Source of the DNA: Coenobita brevimanus
Taxonomy: Eukaryota; Arthropoda; Malacostraca; Decapoda; Coenobitidae
DNA: 64,000 nucleotides
NCBI GenBank assembly: GCA_032717465.1
Contig: CM064732.1
Coordinates: 30,283,638-30,347,637 of the forward strand
Direction of reading: 5' to 3'
Shown: positions 1 through 11,819 of the stretch, piece by piece
Layout: each line of letters begins with the position of its first letter
How positions within the stretch are numbered: the first letter of the stretch is position 1
The notes under the pieces: model-generated
Seen by the model: only the letters and a program-made list of their open reading frames with translations
Told to the model about the DNA's origin: nothing
The model's database searches: none
Position numbers and translations under genes: made by a program

Positions 1-783
1 AAACTTCCATCCTTACTTATCACACTACCTAAGTACTTAAACACACTCACGTTTTCCATTTCCTCTTCATCCAACCTCACTGTACATTCACTGACTTCAT
101 TTCTCTCGAAGACCGTGACTTTTCTCTTCTCTACATTCACCTTTAGAATTCGTTTCTTACACACTCTCCCAAACTCACCCACCAAGCCTTCCAGCTCTCC
201 GTCGTCATCACTTAACAACACAGTATCATCTGAAAACAATAGTACAGGGAGTTTCCAAACACTGCCCTCACTCATTAGGGCTGCTCTAACATCCACTGCC
301 TACCTTGTATCTCTTTTATAACCCTATCCATATACAGATTGAACAAGCATGGAGACATGACACATCCCTGTTTCAATCCAACCTTCAAATAGAAAAATTC
401 ACTCAGATCACTGTCCATACGCACTGCAGCCTTAGCACCCTCATACATACTCTTCACGGCAGTCAACAACTTCCCATCTACTCCATATAATCTTAACACT
501 TTCCACAATCCTTGTCTATCCACCCTATCATATGCTTTCTCCAAATCCATGAAGACGGCATACAACTTCTTTCCCTTCATTAGAAACTTATCCACTAAAG
601 ATCTAGGAATGAATATCTGATCTACACAACCCCTTCCCTTCCTAAAACCTTGCTGTTCTTCTCCAACTACTTCCTCCGTTATTTCCCTAACTCTGTCAAT
701 AAGTATTCTACCATATACTTTTCCTGTTACACTAAGAAGACAAATGCCCCTATGATTACCACATACTTCCTTTTCCACAATCT
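1..783 (-). mobile_element. LINE-A copy 1 (RTE-like), 5'-truncated, runs off window start
   Basis: The minus strand encodes the palm part of an RTE-like LINE reverse transcriptase closely matching the copies at 21-23 kb and 54-57 kb. The segment 275-778 reads from the NHRGICLLS motif through FMDLEKAYDR (motif A) to GLKQGCVMSP. After a frameshift near 290 the reading continues on 1-274 with FSDDTVLL at the catalytic motif C, where the other copies have FADD, and then FKYLGSV. The 5' end is truncated at about 780, where it abuts a Jockey-like fragment; the 3' end lies outside the window. It is a dead fragment. Confidence 0.85.
275..778 (-). pseudogene. RTE-like reverse transcriptase fragment (fingers/palm)
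   Basis: This 167-residue open segment holds RT motifs in order: GKVYGRILIDRV, RKGRGCVDQIF, FMDLEKAYDRVD with the motif A aspartate, and LKQGCVMSP (motif B region). The last residues before the stop diverge from the family because the frame is lost there. An intact family member has more than 550 RT residues, so this is a fragment of LINE-A copy 1. Confidence 0.8.
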
Positions 784-1470
784 TTCAAAAGCTTTAAAAA
801 TATCAAGGGCTACTGTATGAGTTTCTCGATGTTGGTCAATTGACTGATGGATGGTATGAGCCAGGAAACTGAGTGTATCAACTGTGGATATATGGTGGTG
901 AAAACCATACTGTCTATCACTAATTAACTTGTTGGATTCAAGATGTTTAACTATGTGCTTATTAATCACAGTCTCAAATACTTTACTAAGCGAAGACGTG
1001 ACAGCTATTGGTCTGTCATCAGAGGCTTCAGAGGAACTTCTTTTCTTTTGACTGAGGTGGATATTGTCCTTTTTCCAAGAATCAGAGAATGAAGAAGTAC
1101 GCATACATAGTCAGAATAATTTAGCTAGAATTGGAGCCAGTTCTGGGAAACACTTGTTCAAAACAACTAGTCGAATTCCATCTGGACCGGGAGCTTTGTT
1201 TGTTGGTAGGCTACGTTGTCTAGGATGGATTTTACATATCTAATCTGTATCTTCAGTGGAGCAATTTCGGGAGAGTCAGGTTCTAGTACAGGGAGGTTCT
1301 GGCTGACTCCTTCTATAGTAGAATTACTGGCAAATGTACTAGCAAGGATGTTCACTTTTTCACGCGAGTCATTTGTAATGTTGCCATCTGAAGATTTTAG
1401 TGGAGGAATGGGTGATGACTTGTCGATTTTTGAAAGAGTTGAGAGTTGACTAGAATATTCTATTGTCATT
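779..1470 (-). pseudogene. Jockey-like LINE reverse transcriptase fragment
   Basis: Two minus-strand pieces belong to one decayed RT. The 727-1104 reading contains RPIAVTSSLSKVFE, LISDRQYGF and VALDIFKAFERLW, which are the fingers and motif A of Jockey-type RTs. The 1167-1469 reading covers the upstream linker ending in a degenerate form of the usual KAPGPDG region. The domain resembles LINE-C at 38-40 kb but is a different subfamily. It breaks off at the LINE-A junction near 780, consistent with LINE-A having inserted into it. A frameshift lies near 1110-1170. Confidence 0.7.
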
Positions 1471-2216
1471 TGGATTGTTTAATAATTCAGATTCCTTGTT
1501 GAGAAGTTTGATTTAGTGACATTACTACTTTTGCATGGCTTCTAGCAATTTTAAATTGACTATGCGATTCAGATGTTTTTTATTTTAGGCGAGAGTTATA
1601 TGCTCTAATACATGCATTTTGGTGGTCTGAATGCTTAATTAAACAAAACTGCTATATTAATGCATTTTGTTCGCTACTGAATTAGATACAGTGGGTCTGA
1701 GGATGTTTTCAAATATGGTAAGTACATTTGTTTGTGGTTAATACCGTACTGTTGTGGTGATTTCTTGTCATAGCTTCACATTAAATGGTTGACAGACTGC
1801 TGATCTGTTCCTGGTTAAAGTAATGGCGTAGTATAATGCATTAATAAAAATATATTGGTACAATCGGTTGCACAACCGGATCATCGATGTGAATGAGGGT
1901 AAATGACAGGCCGTATAAGAAGCTTGGCCCCAGTTACAGGAGATTTCCAATAAAAATACGATATACACGGCAGAACATTAAAGAAAACGGCTGATAAGTG
2001 AGAATGGATATTATTGACTGGTGCTGAGAAGGGAAAATTAAACTAAATTCCTAAAGGAAAAGGATGTGAAGGTAAGAGAGAACGTGAGGCAACTCAGAGA
2101 TATACTGTAATACTACAATATAGTTCTTAGGAAGTGGACGTGTTCAGTAAAATAATCTGTTTCAGGGATATTGGTCAAGTAGATCCCAAGACGTGGCCAT
2201 GAGTTTGATGCTCCAT
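1471..2216. other. No recognised feature
   Basis: AT-rich sequence with only short open frames and no motif I recognise. The first part could be the decayed upstream portion of the Jockey-like fragment. Confidence 0.5.
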
Positions 2217-3181
2217 TTTTTTTTTTTTTTAATGCAAGGAAGAAGGAACCAAAGGTCAGGGGCCCACAAACCGTTCCTCCCCCCCCAAAAAAAAAAAATA
2301 AATACAAATGAGAGCCAAATGCAAGATCCGTTCATTTCGAGATGCCTGGACACACTGCGTTTGAAAGACTGGAGATCATAGGAAGCAGGAAATACAAAGG
2401 GAGACAGTTCCAGAGTTGACCTGTTGCATAATTGAAGGACTGGGAGTAACGGTTAACTCTTGCATTAGAGAGGTGGACAGAAAAAGGATGAGAGTTTGTT
2501 GCTTGACGAGTGCTATGCGCACGTTGTAGAGGTGGAGGGATGCAAGCAGACAGTTCAGAGGAGCAGTGACCATTGAAGTAGCGGTTGAAGAGAGATAAAG
2601 ATGCAACAGTGCGGGGAAGAGACAGAGGTTGAATGGAGCCAGTAAGAGAAAGAGAGTTGATTAGACGAGAGGCCTTTGACTCCACCCTATTGAGAAGAGT
2701 TGTATGTGGGGAGCCTCCCCACACATGGGAGTTGAACTCTAAACACGGGCCAATAAAACCCATGTATAAAGTCAACAACTGTGCAAGGGTAAAGAAGGTA
2801 CGGAGTCGGCTTAGCACACCCAATCTCTTGGAAGCAGATTTTACAAGAGATGCAATATGATCTTTCCAAGATAAGTTCCGAGTGAATGAAACCCCAAGCA
2901 TCTTCAAGGATGATGCAGGATTGAGCTGGATATTATTAAACATTAGTGGGTACTCATGTGGAAGATTGTGTCGGGCTGATAGTTGTAAGAACTGAGTTTT
3001 TGATGCATTAAAAACAAGATTATTTATACCCCAGTCAGAGATACGAGCCTAGTCAGACATTAGGTTTGCCATAGCCTCATTCCCTGTCTGTTGAAGCAAC
3101 TGCTGAGATGGACGTGCGGGAAGCGAATGGAAAAGTGAAGGGTGGAATCATCAGCGTACGAGTGGACAGGGTTAGATGTCC
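2217..3181 (-). mobile_element. LINE-C copy 1 (Jockey-like), 3' end of ORF2 plus poly-A tail
   Basis: The minus strand matches the C-terminal part of the longer LINE-C copy at 38.2-40.9 kb. The 2332-2943 reading contains KMLGVSFTRNLSWKDHI, FIGPCLEFNSHVWGGSP, RYFNGHCSSELSACIPP and RVNRYSQSFNYATGQLWNCLP. It loses frame just before the shared terminus RHLEMNGS. About 115 bases of 3' UTR follow, ending in a T-run at 2217-2231 that is the poly-A tail of the minus-strand transcript. Homology to copy 2 stops near 3181, so this is a 5'-truncated retrotransposition product of under 1 kb. Confidence 0.82.
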
Positions 3182-3489
3182 ATGCTGAAGCAGTTTCGTT
3201 GGCAACACATTCCTTACATTATAGTGATGCAAATCGAGAACCGTCTGAGGTACAAGCCTATCCTAAAGTAAAGGAATATGCCTACCAATCATCCCCTATG
3301 CAATGTTATCATCTTCGACAAACTGATTTACCATTCTCAGTTTCATAATACTTGCACAACCATAGATGGACATAGCTGAGGGGTTTGATTAGGTGGAGAG
3401 AGCTTGTAGGTGTATCGTAGATTAATGGCTGCCCCTCTATCACCAATGGAGTGTGTATGCCGCTGCTAGTAAAACGGTGCGTCGTCTAG
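3182..3489. other. No recognised feature
   Basis: Unique-looking sequence between LINE-C copy 1 and a SINE. The short open frame at 3142-3348 begins inside the LINE and shows no family motif. Confidence 0.5.
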
Positions 3490-3771
3490 TAGAGTGAATA
3501 GGTGTGTGTGTGCATGTGTAATTCACCGTGTCGGTCAGGATCACTTGATGGTCGTGATCGTCAGCTTATACCCTCCCGGAAGGGAGCTGAGAGCTCATAT
3601 AGTCCGATCTAAGGGCAAGGCTGTGACCTTCACACACGCACACACCCGTCCCCTTGCTCAAGGGGGACAGTAACCATCCACTTCGTCAGTGAAACTTTGC
3701 TCAACCTGAGCGAGGCGCGAACTCCCGTCCACCAGTTGGCAAGCGGGAACGTTACCACTGCACCAGCGAGC

Positions 3772-3775
<4 letters not shown>
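3490..3775 (-). mobile_element. tRNA-derived SINE (SINE1), copy 1
   Basis: On the minus strand a tRNA-like head carries an A box, TGGTGCAGTGGTA (complement of 3753-3765), and a B box, GGGAGTTCGCGCC (complement of 3714-3726), at tRNA-like spacing. The segment between them resembles a tRNA-Gly(GCC) anticodon arm, which is a weak inference. A non-tRNA body of roughly 200 bases follows toward 3490. The acceptor stem cannot pair, so this is not a tRNA gene. An (AC)n array abuts its 5' side. The 3' boundary is uncertain. Confidence 0.65.

Positions 3776-3817
<42 letters not shown>
3771..3817. repeat. (GT)n microsatellite
   Basis: Uninterrupted GT dinucleotide array adjoining the head of SINE1 copy 1. 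Confidence 0.95.
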
Positions 3818-3819
<2 letters not shown>

Positions 3820-4650
3820 CTTTTATCGTAAATGAGGTGAGTTATAGTCGCTTCTTGGGTTACGGAGTTTTATTATACAAAGTTATATAATGTGCTTGAC
3901 AGCGTAACATTACATAACGTAACGGCGAACCGCCTAACTACCCTCTCCTACTCTATCCCCGACCGTTATATCGGGCTCTCTGCCCTTATAGTTGCTTTCC
4001 CTGGGGTTATATACTGACCAGTGCATAGGTGTGTCTTTGGTACCTTTCCATAGGTACGTTTCCATGACGCCAGTTAACTGGCTTAAGTTGGTCATACTGC
4101 GTGCTCATGAAATACCTGTATTGTCTGGCTTAAAGAGTTTGTGATACATCAATATTTTTGAAGTAGCTTATGTGTTCGACTTTCCTTGTACATCAGACAT
4201 GACTTACTGTGTAAAGTGTTACTCATTTTAATACCTATATATTAATGTCTAAAATTATTGCCTATTGTTATAACATATTAATACCTACACTACCACATTC
4301 ACGTGTCATCGATGTGGCTAGTATCACAGCAATACTACAATACATACTGTATATACCTCACATGCGTTGTTCATGGGGTGTTGTATATAACCGACAGTTA
4401 GGCCTGTAAAGTTTGCCACGAACCCATTCCAAGAATAATAATGGTGGTTGTCATTGTGTCACAAAGTTTAAGAAAATCTTAAGGTGGTAACCAAGGATAA
4501 GATGGGTGTCACGCAGACAAACAGATCACTGATTTCTGTACTATCTAGTGGATAATGCTTTGCTGTTTTGAGACCTCCCTTGTAACATTATTTTCATCGC
4601 TATGAATTATTCGTTATACACGACATGAAGGTTCGGGAGATATACTATTC

Positions 4651-4651
<1 letters not shown>
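3818..4651. other. No recognised feature
   Basis: AT-rich non-coding sequence with no open frame of note and no repeat I recognise from elsewhere in the window. Confidence 0.5.

Positions 4652-4712
<61 letters not shown>
4652..4712. repeat. (GA)n microsatellite
   Basis: About 30 GA dinucleotides followed by a G-run. Confidence 0.95.
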
Positions 4713-4714
<2 letters not shown>

Positions 4715-4867
4715 GGGGGGGGGGTTGGGCTAAGAGAGGAGGGAATATCAGGTGTGAATCCCGCTTACTCACGGCATCTGAGTCAATGATAGTTGTGAAG
4801 GGTATGGAAGCAAGGGGTGACAGTAATTATTTTAGTGGTTATACAGTACGTATATGAATATGTATGC

Positions 4868-4913
4868 ATATCTATCTGTCTGTATCCATCCATCCATCTA
4901 TCTATCTATCTAT
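4868..4913. repeat. (TCTA/TCCA)n tetranucleotide array
   Basis: Imperfect tetranucleotide array. No recognisable LINE 3' terminus borders it, unlike the TCTA arrays that cap LINE-A and LINE-B. Confidence 0.85.

Positions 4914-6338
<1,425 letters not shown>

Positions 6339-6402
<64 letters not shown>
6339..6402. repeat. (TA)n microsatellite, tail of R copy 1
   Basis: TA array directly continuing the GGATGAT end of R copy 1 and reaching nearly to the left LTR. The LTR element integrated into this array. Confidence 0.9.
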
Positions 6403-6410
<8 letters not shown>

Positions 6411-6628
6411 TGTTACATAGCCTATAATTTCATCATCCTTTGTGTAATTTTAACGCACAGTATGCTGCATGTTTGATCACGAGCGTGTTCTGCCTCAGTT
6501 CCCCCCTTCTATCGTTATAGTAGAGTAAGTCGTCATTTCTGGAGTTCAGAGCAGGATTTTCAGCTCTTTGCCCCCATGGCTTCATTTGCGCGTCCTTCTT
6601 ACAAGTTGTATCAAGCTCTGCCGGCCCC

Positions 6629-6635
6629 TATATAA
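6629..6635 (+). promoter_or_regulatory. Predicted LTR TATA box
   Basis: TATATAA inside a local GC-richer stretch of the LTR. A CCACTT initiator-like context lies about 32 bases downstream (A at 6661), which fits RNA polymerase II spacing. A TCAGT match at 6641 is too close to serve as the start for this TATA. The right LTR has the same sequence. Confidence 0.6.
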
Positions 6636-7075
6636 TGAGCTCAGTCTCTGCATCGTTGCCACTTAGATCTGCTCCTCATTTTGTTCACATCTCTGTCCTC
6701 CCCTGTACAGTTATTATTATTGTGAATTTCTCAGGAAGTCTCCAAACGTCTAGCAGCTGTGTGTAATTTGAGTATAAGTGTTATTGCATTTTTTCTTGTA
6801 CTGTGTAGCATGAGGTTGATTCTTGGGCCTAGTGAGGTTTTTGATTGGTGTTGGGTTTTTTGTCAGTCATTTTTGATAATAGTTTGTATCTGTAATAATT
6901 TATCTGGCATTCACTGAGTATTATCTGGTATCTCATTTTATCAGGGCTGACTTAGATAAATTTACTCATGCTAATTTCGTGTTAATAGAGGCTATTGCAG
7001 TTAACCATATATTTAACCTGTTTTTGCCATTACATTATCCTTATGAGTCCTGAATGTTTTATTGTTAGTTTGAGC

Positions 7076-7081
7076 ATTAAA
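7076..7081 (+). promoter_or_regulatory. Predicted polyadenylation hexamer in LTR
   Basis: ATTAAA, the common variant of AATAAA, lies about 415 bases after the predicted start and about 115 bases before the LTR end. That would make a long R region. The same hexamer is present in the right LTR, where it would act. Confidence 0.45.
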
Positions 7082-7201
7082 CTTTAACTTGTAATTTTAC
7101 CTAACTCTTTGTTTTGAACCTGGAACTTTACGGGACAGTAGTGATTTTTAGTATTCTCACTTAAAGTGTACATTATCTTTCTCTGTTCCGTAACATAAAT
7201 T

Positions 7202-7219
7202 TGGCGACCTCTCATCAGG
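7202..7219 (+). other. Predicted primer-binding site
   Basis: A TGGCGACC stretch starts six bases after the left LTR. A start with TGG, complementary to the universal tRNA 3' CCA, and position just inside the LTR are the hallmarks of a minus-strand primer site. TGGCGACC starts are common in Ty3/Gypsy elements; I cannot name the priming tRNA with certainty. Confidence 0.6.
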
Positions 7220-7279
7220 ATATTCAGGATATTATCATAAGGATATTGCTCGATATTTTGTGACTGTTACTTATTAATT

Positions 7280-10200
7280 ATGTCTACTATTACTACACTT
7301 GATGAAGCCAAAGATTTTTTGTCAAATGTGCAAACAGTGTGTGATGTAGAAAACAGAACAAAGAATGAACTTAAGCTTGTTGCTCAACAATTGGGAATTG
7401 CTGTTCGCTCTCATCATTCTAAAGATCAAATTGTTGACATGATTAATGAAAGCTTGTTTAATGTAACTCCTCCAAATGAGCAAACGCAGATTGAATTAGC
7501 TAAGTTACAGCTAGCCCTGCAGGAGGCTAAGGCTAAGGAGGCGGAGTCTCGTGTTAAGGAGGCTGAATTTCAAGCACGTTCTAAGGAGGCTGAGGCACAA
7601 GTTGAAATTGCTAGGATTCAGGCAGACCATGAGTATCGCATGAAACAAGGTGGAACTGGATCATCTAGCTCTGATGATTTTGATGTGGCTAAAAATGTTA
7701 AACTTGTCCCTCCTTTTAATGAATCTGATTTAACAAAGTATTTTCAGTTGTTTGAGAGGGTAGCTACAGGTTTTAATTGGCCTAAGGAGTATTGGCCAGT
7801 ACTCCTTCAAACTGTTCTCACCGGTAAAGCTCAAGTAACTTATGCATCTTTGCCTCAGGATCAGTCTGATAATTATGATGTAGTTAAGAGCTTGATTCTT
7901 AAGGCCTATGAGCTTGTTCCTGAAGCCTATAGAGTAAAATTTAGGACAACTTACAAGCAAGATAAGCAAACCCATGTTGAGTATGCAAAAATCAAAGAAG
8001 ATTTGTTAGAGCAGTGGTTAAATTCTAAGAATGTGGATTCTGATTTTGGTAAATTTAAGCAGATGATTTTGCTGGAGGACTTCAAGAGGTGTATTTATAA
8101 AGATGTAAGCCTATATCTTGATGAGAAAAGGATAGATAATTTGTCTGATGCTGCAGTTTTAGCTGATGAATATGTTCTCACTCACAAGAGATATTCTAAA
8201 GAAAAAGGGAAAGCTGAGAGTAAGTACGTTGCCTCTACTCAGAGTACAGGTAACAGGAAAGAGAATAAAGATGATGTTTCTCAGGAAGTAAATACCAGCT
8301 TCACCTCTAGATTTCAGAAAAGTAAATGTACTTATTGTAGTAAGCTTGGTCATACTACGGAGAGATGTTTCAGGAGACAGCGTGATGTGAACAAAAAGGA
8401 GTCTTTAAATATTCAGTCAATTGGTCTAGTGTCCACTCTTGAGAGTTCCCAGAATTCTTTAACTGAGTTAACTGAACCTGCTTTGAGGGGTAACTTAAAT
8501 TCTCATGATGGAGCTCCTCTTTTGAGCAGTAACGTGGGTGACACTCTCAAGAGTTCATGTGCTAATTTCCTGTCTGATGGTTTTGTCAGTCCTCTGGACA
8601 GTAATGACAGGAAATCAGTTAAAATATATCGTGATACAGGTGCTTGCCAATCCCTTATGCTGACCAGTGTTCTAGGCTCTAATGTTAATTCCTCTGATGA
8701 AACTGTAATCTTACAAGGTGTAGGGAATAATTACTTCTCTGTCCCTCTGTGCAGAGTGAATTTAGAGTCTGGTTTTGTTAATGGTTCCGTTATGGTTGGG
8801 TTGGTTGAGACACTCCCAATGTCAGGTGTAACTTTCTTACTTGGAAATGATATTGGTGGAAGTCAAGTGTGTCCAGCTCCTCAGTTGTCTAGTGACCCAG
8901 TGGCTGTGACCCAGGATTGTGATGTCCCTGATGTGTTCCCTGCATGTGCTGTCACTAGGGCTAAGTCTAAAGTTACTGGTGATTTAGAGGATAATGATGA
9001 TGATGATGTTATCCTAGCTGACACTTTTCTTGCTAATTTGGACCACTCACCAGATGAGGCAGCACCCCGTAGTGTTGATAATTTGTCTCGTCAAGAGTTG
9101 GTTGAGTTGCAGGTTGCTGACCCTGAGTTGAAAGGTCTAGCTAACTCTGCTTACAGTGAAGAAGAGTCAGCCGGTGCTTCTACTTGTTATTATGTAAAGT
9201 CAGGAGTACTTATGAGGAAGTGGAGACCCCCAACAGCATCAGCCGACTGTGAATGGGAGGTTGTACATCAAGTTGTCATCCCTCGTGTTTGTAGGCAGGA
9301 TATCATTAGAGTGGCTCATGATACCAGTTTGGCAGGACACCTTGGAGTGAGGAAGACTGTGGCACGCATTTTGAAACACTTCTACTGGCCAGGTATCTTC
9401 AGGGATGTTTCCTGGTATTGTAAGTCTTGTCACACCTGTCAAGTTGTGGGGAAGTGTAATCAGACCGAAAAAGTTGCACCTCTAGTTCCCATTCCTCCTT
9501 TTGAGGCGCCTTTCACCCGTGTGTTGGTGGATATTGTGGGCCCTCTTCCTAAGACTTCTTCAGGATTTTCTTATGTGTTGACCCTGATTGATATGGCTAC
9601 TCGTTATCCTGAAGCCATTCCACTTAGAAATATCTCAGCAAAGAACGTGGTTAAGGAAATGCTAGGGTTCTTCACAAAGTTTGGTCTGCCCAAGGAGGTA
9701 CAGTCAGACCGGGGAAGTAATTTCATGTCAAATGTTTTCAAGCAGTCTCTGAAAGAGTTGGGCATCACCCAGATCACGTCTTCAGCTTACCATCCCCAGA
9801 TCCAAGGAGCGTTGGAGAGATATCATCAAACACTCAAATCGATGCTCAAGAAATACTGTTTGGAACATCAGAAAGACTGGGATAAAGGTCTTCCATTCGT
9901 TGTGTTTGCCGCAAGAGAATCTCCAAATGAATCACTGGGCTTCTCACCTTTTGAACTACTGTTTGGCCATGAAGTAAGAGGACCCCTTAAGTTACTCAAG
10001 GAATGCTGGCTGTCGGAGGAAGATGACGTCAACCTGCTGGAGTATGTGATGAAGTTCAAAGAGCGGCTGTCCACTGCTTTACAGCTGGCGAGAGAGAATT
10101 TAGGAGCTGCTCAGGAGAAGATTAAGACTTGGTATGATAAGAAGTCCAGGTTACGCCACTTTCAGCCAGGAGATCAGGTTTTGATTCTGCTACCAGTTCA

Positions 10201-11056
10201 TGGGCAACCTCTTCAAGCCAAGTTTAGTGGCCCTTATTTCGTGGAGAAGAAACTCAGTGATGTCAACTATGTCATCGCCACACCAGATCGTAGAAAGAGC
10301 AAGCAACTATGTCACATCAACATGCTAAAGTTATATTACAGGCGGGACGAAAAAAATCCAGTCTGCACTGTAGCTGTTCCACCCGAGTCTGCAAGTGAAG
10401 CTCTCCCATGCAGTATGAGCCTGAGTGATAGTTTGGGGAAGAATCCTGATATCATGAATGATCTCCAGACTAAGCTTTCTCATCTACCTCCCAAGGAAAG
10501 GCAGGAGTTTTCGGCATTACTGCAGGAGTACCCGCAATTGTTCCGTGCCACTCCAGGAAGAACCACTGTGTTGATGCATGATGTCGATGTTGGAGACGCA
10601 AAGCCAATTAAATTGCCTCCTTACCGTGTGAACCCAGTGAAAGTTCCTCTCATCCAGAAGGAGCTTGGCTACCTGTTGGACCACAAGATGATTGAGCCCT
10701 GTCAGAGCGAGTGGAGTTCTCCTGTCACTGTGGTCCCTAAGCCAGGTGGGTCACAGCGGCTTTGCATTGACTACAGACGTGTTAATCAGATAACCAAAAC
10801 AGACACTTACCCTCTCCCTCGCGTGGAAGATTGCATAGACAAGATCGGAAAGGCTAGGTACATAAGTAAGTTTGATTTGTTAAAGGGATACTGGCAAGTA
10901 CCTATGACTGAACGTGCTAGGGAGATCTCATGTTTTGTAACATTAGGAAAGACCTTTGCATGGTCTGTAATGCCATATACAGATTGTTTTAGAGTAATAA
11001 GAAATTTCCTTTGTAAATTTCTTTTTCTTTGTGGGGAGGTGTTACATAGCCTATAA
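7280..11056 (+). CDS. Gag-protease-integrase-RT(partial) polyprotein, Gmr1-like domain order
   Basis: A 1258-codon ORF without internal stops. Residues 1-120 form a charged, partly coiled-coil N-terminus with EAKAKEAESRVKEAE-type repeats. Residues about 150-310 look like a SCAN-type capsid (W..LL...L.GKA, LKAYELVPEAYR, LADEYV). A CCHC zinc knuckle CX2CX4HX4C lies at 350-363, and the aspartic protease motif DTGA at 452-455. The integrase zinc module has H680, H687, C717 and C720. Its catalytic triad is D751, D810 and E846, spaced DX58D and DX35E, followed by a GPY motif at 984-986. Reverse transcriptase begins only afterwards, near 1105, with LPPYRVNP, VPKPGGSQRLCIDYRRVN and motif A FDLLKGYWQ (D1199). 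Homology stops after about residue 1233. The last 25 residues come from 3' non-coding sequence and the right LTR. YxDD and RNase H are absent. Gag, PR and INT look intact; polymerase function is lost. The start is the first ATG after the primer site. Confidence 0.92.
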   Translation: MSTITTLDEAKDFLSNVQTVCDVENRTKNELKLVAQQLGIAVRSHHSKDQIVDMINESLFNVTPPNEQTQIELAKLQLALQEAKAKEAESRVKEAEFQARSKEAEAQVEIARIQADHEYRMKQGGTGSSSSDDFDVAKNVKLVPPFNESDLTKYFQLFERVATGFNWPKEYWPVLLQTVLTGKAQVTYASLPQDQSDNYDVVKSLILKAYELVPEAYRVKFRTTYKQDKQTHVEYAKIKEDLLEQWLNSKNVDSDFGKFKQMILLEDFKRCIYKDVSLYLDEKRIDNLSDAAVLADEYVLTHKRYSKEKGKAESKYVASTQSTGNRKENKDDVSQEVNTSFTSRFQKSKCTYCSKLGHTTERCFRRQRDVNKKESLNIQSIGLVSTLESSQNSLTELTEPALRGNLNSHDGAPLLSSNVGDTLKSSCANFLSDGFVSPLDSNDRKSVKIYRDTGACQSLMLTSVLGSNVNSSDETVILQGVGNNYFSVPLCRVNLESGFVNGSVMVGLVETLPMSGVTFLLGNDIGGSQVCPAPQLSSDPVAVTQDCDVPDVFPACAVTRAKSKVTGDLEDNDDDDVILADTFLANLDHSPDEAAPRSVDNLSRQELVELQVADPELKGLANSAYSEEESAGASTCYYVKSGVLMRKWRPPTASADCEWEVVHQVVIPRVCRQDIIRVAHDTSLAGHLGVRKTVARILKHFYWPGIFRDVSWYCKSCHTCQVVGKCNQTEKVAPLVPIPPFEAPFTRVLVDIVGPLPKTSSGFSYVLTLIDMATRYPEAIPLRNISAKNVVKEMLGFFTKFGLPKEVQSDRGSNFMSNVFKQSLKELGITQITSSAYHPQIQGALERYHQTLKSMLKKYCLEHQKDWDKGLPFVVFAARESPNESLGFSPFELLFGHEVRGPLKLLKECWLSEEDDVNLLEYVMKFKERLSTALQLARENLGAAQEKIKTWYDKKSRLRHFQPGDQVLILLPVHGQPLQAKFSGPYFVEKKLSDVNYVIATPDRRKSKQLCHINMLKLYYRRDEKNPVCTVAVPPESASEALPCSMSLSDSLGKNPDIMNDLQTKLSHLPPKERQEFSALLQEYPQLFRATPGRTTVLMHDVDVGDAKPIKLPPYRVNPVKVPLIQKELGYLLDHKMIEPCQSEWSSPVTVVPKPGGSQRLCIDYRRVNQITKTDTYPLPRVEDCIDKIGKARYISKFDLLKGYWQVPMTERAREISCFVTLGKTFAWSVMPYTDCFRVIRNFLCKFLFLCGEVLHSL
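11030..11039 (+). other. Predicted polypurine tract
   Basis: TGTGGGGAGG immediately precedes the TGTTAC start of the right LTR, the expected place for the plus-strand primer. It survives although most of RT and RNase H are deleted, so one deletion endpoint lies between about 10978 and this tract. Confidence 0.7.
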
Positions 11057-11819
11057 TTTCATCATCCTTTGTGTAATTTTAACGCACAGTATGCTGCATG
11101 TTTGATCACGAGCGTGTTCTGCCTCAGTTCCCCCCTTCTACCGTTATAGTAGAGTAAGTCGTCATTTCTGGAGTTCAGAGCAGGATTTTCAGCTCTTTGC
11201 CCCCATGGCTTCATTTGCGCGTCCTTCTTACAAGTTGTATCAAGCTCTGCCGGCCCCTATATAATGAGCTCAGTCTCTGCATCGTTGCCACTTAGATCTG
11301 CTCCTCATTTTGTTCACATCTCTGTCCTCCCCTGTACAGTTATTATTATTGTGAATTTCTCAGGAAGTCTCCAAACGTCTAGCAGCTGTGTGTAATTTGA
11401 GTATAAGTGTTATTGCATTTTTTCTTGTACTGTGTAGCATGAGGTTGATTCTTGGGCCTAGTGAGGTTTTTGATTGGTGCTGGGTTTTATGTCAGTCATT
11501 TTTGATAATAGTTTGTATCTGTAATAATTTATCTGGCATTCACTGAGTATTATCTGGTATCTCATTTTATCAGGGCTGACTTAGATAAATTTACTCATGC
11601 TAATTTCGTGTTAATAGAGGCTATTGCAGTTAACCATATATTTAACCTGTTTTTGCCATTACATTATCCTTATGAGTCCTGAATGTTTTATTGTTAGTTT
11701 GAGCATTAAACTTTAACTTGTAATTTTACCTAACTCTTTGTTTTGAACCTGGAACTTTACGGGACAGTAGTGATTTTTAGTATTCTCACTTAAAGTGTAC
11801 ATTATCTTTCTCTGTTCCG

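Larger units (their letters stand above)
6411..7195 (+). repeat. Left LTR
   Basis: Direct repeat of 11040-11823, 785 bp, with TG...CA ends and inner inverted termini TGTTAC / GTAACA. By eye it differs from the right LTR at three substitutions, one near 6512 and two near 6850-6861. It carries a TATA box and an ATTAAA hexamer, so it holds both promoter and polyadenylation signals as expected for U3-R-U5. Confidence 0.95.
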
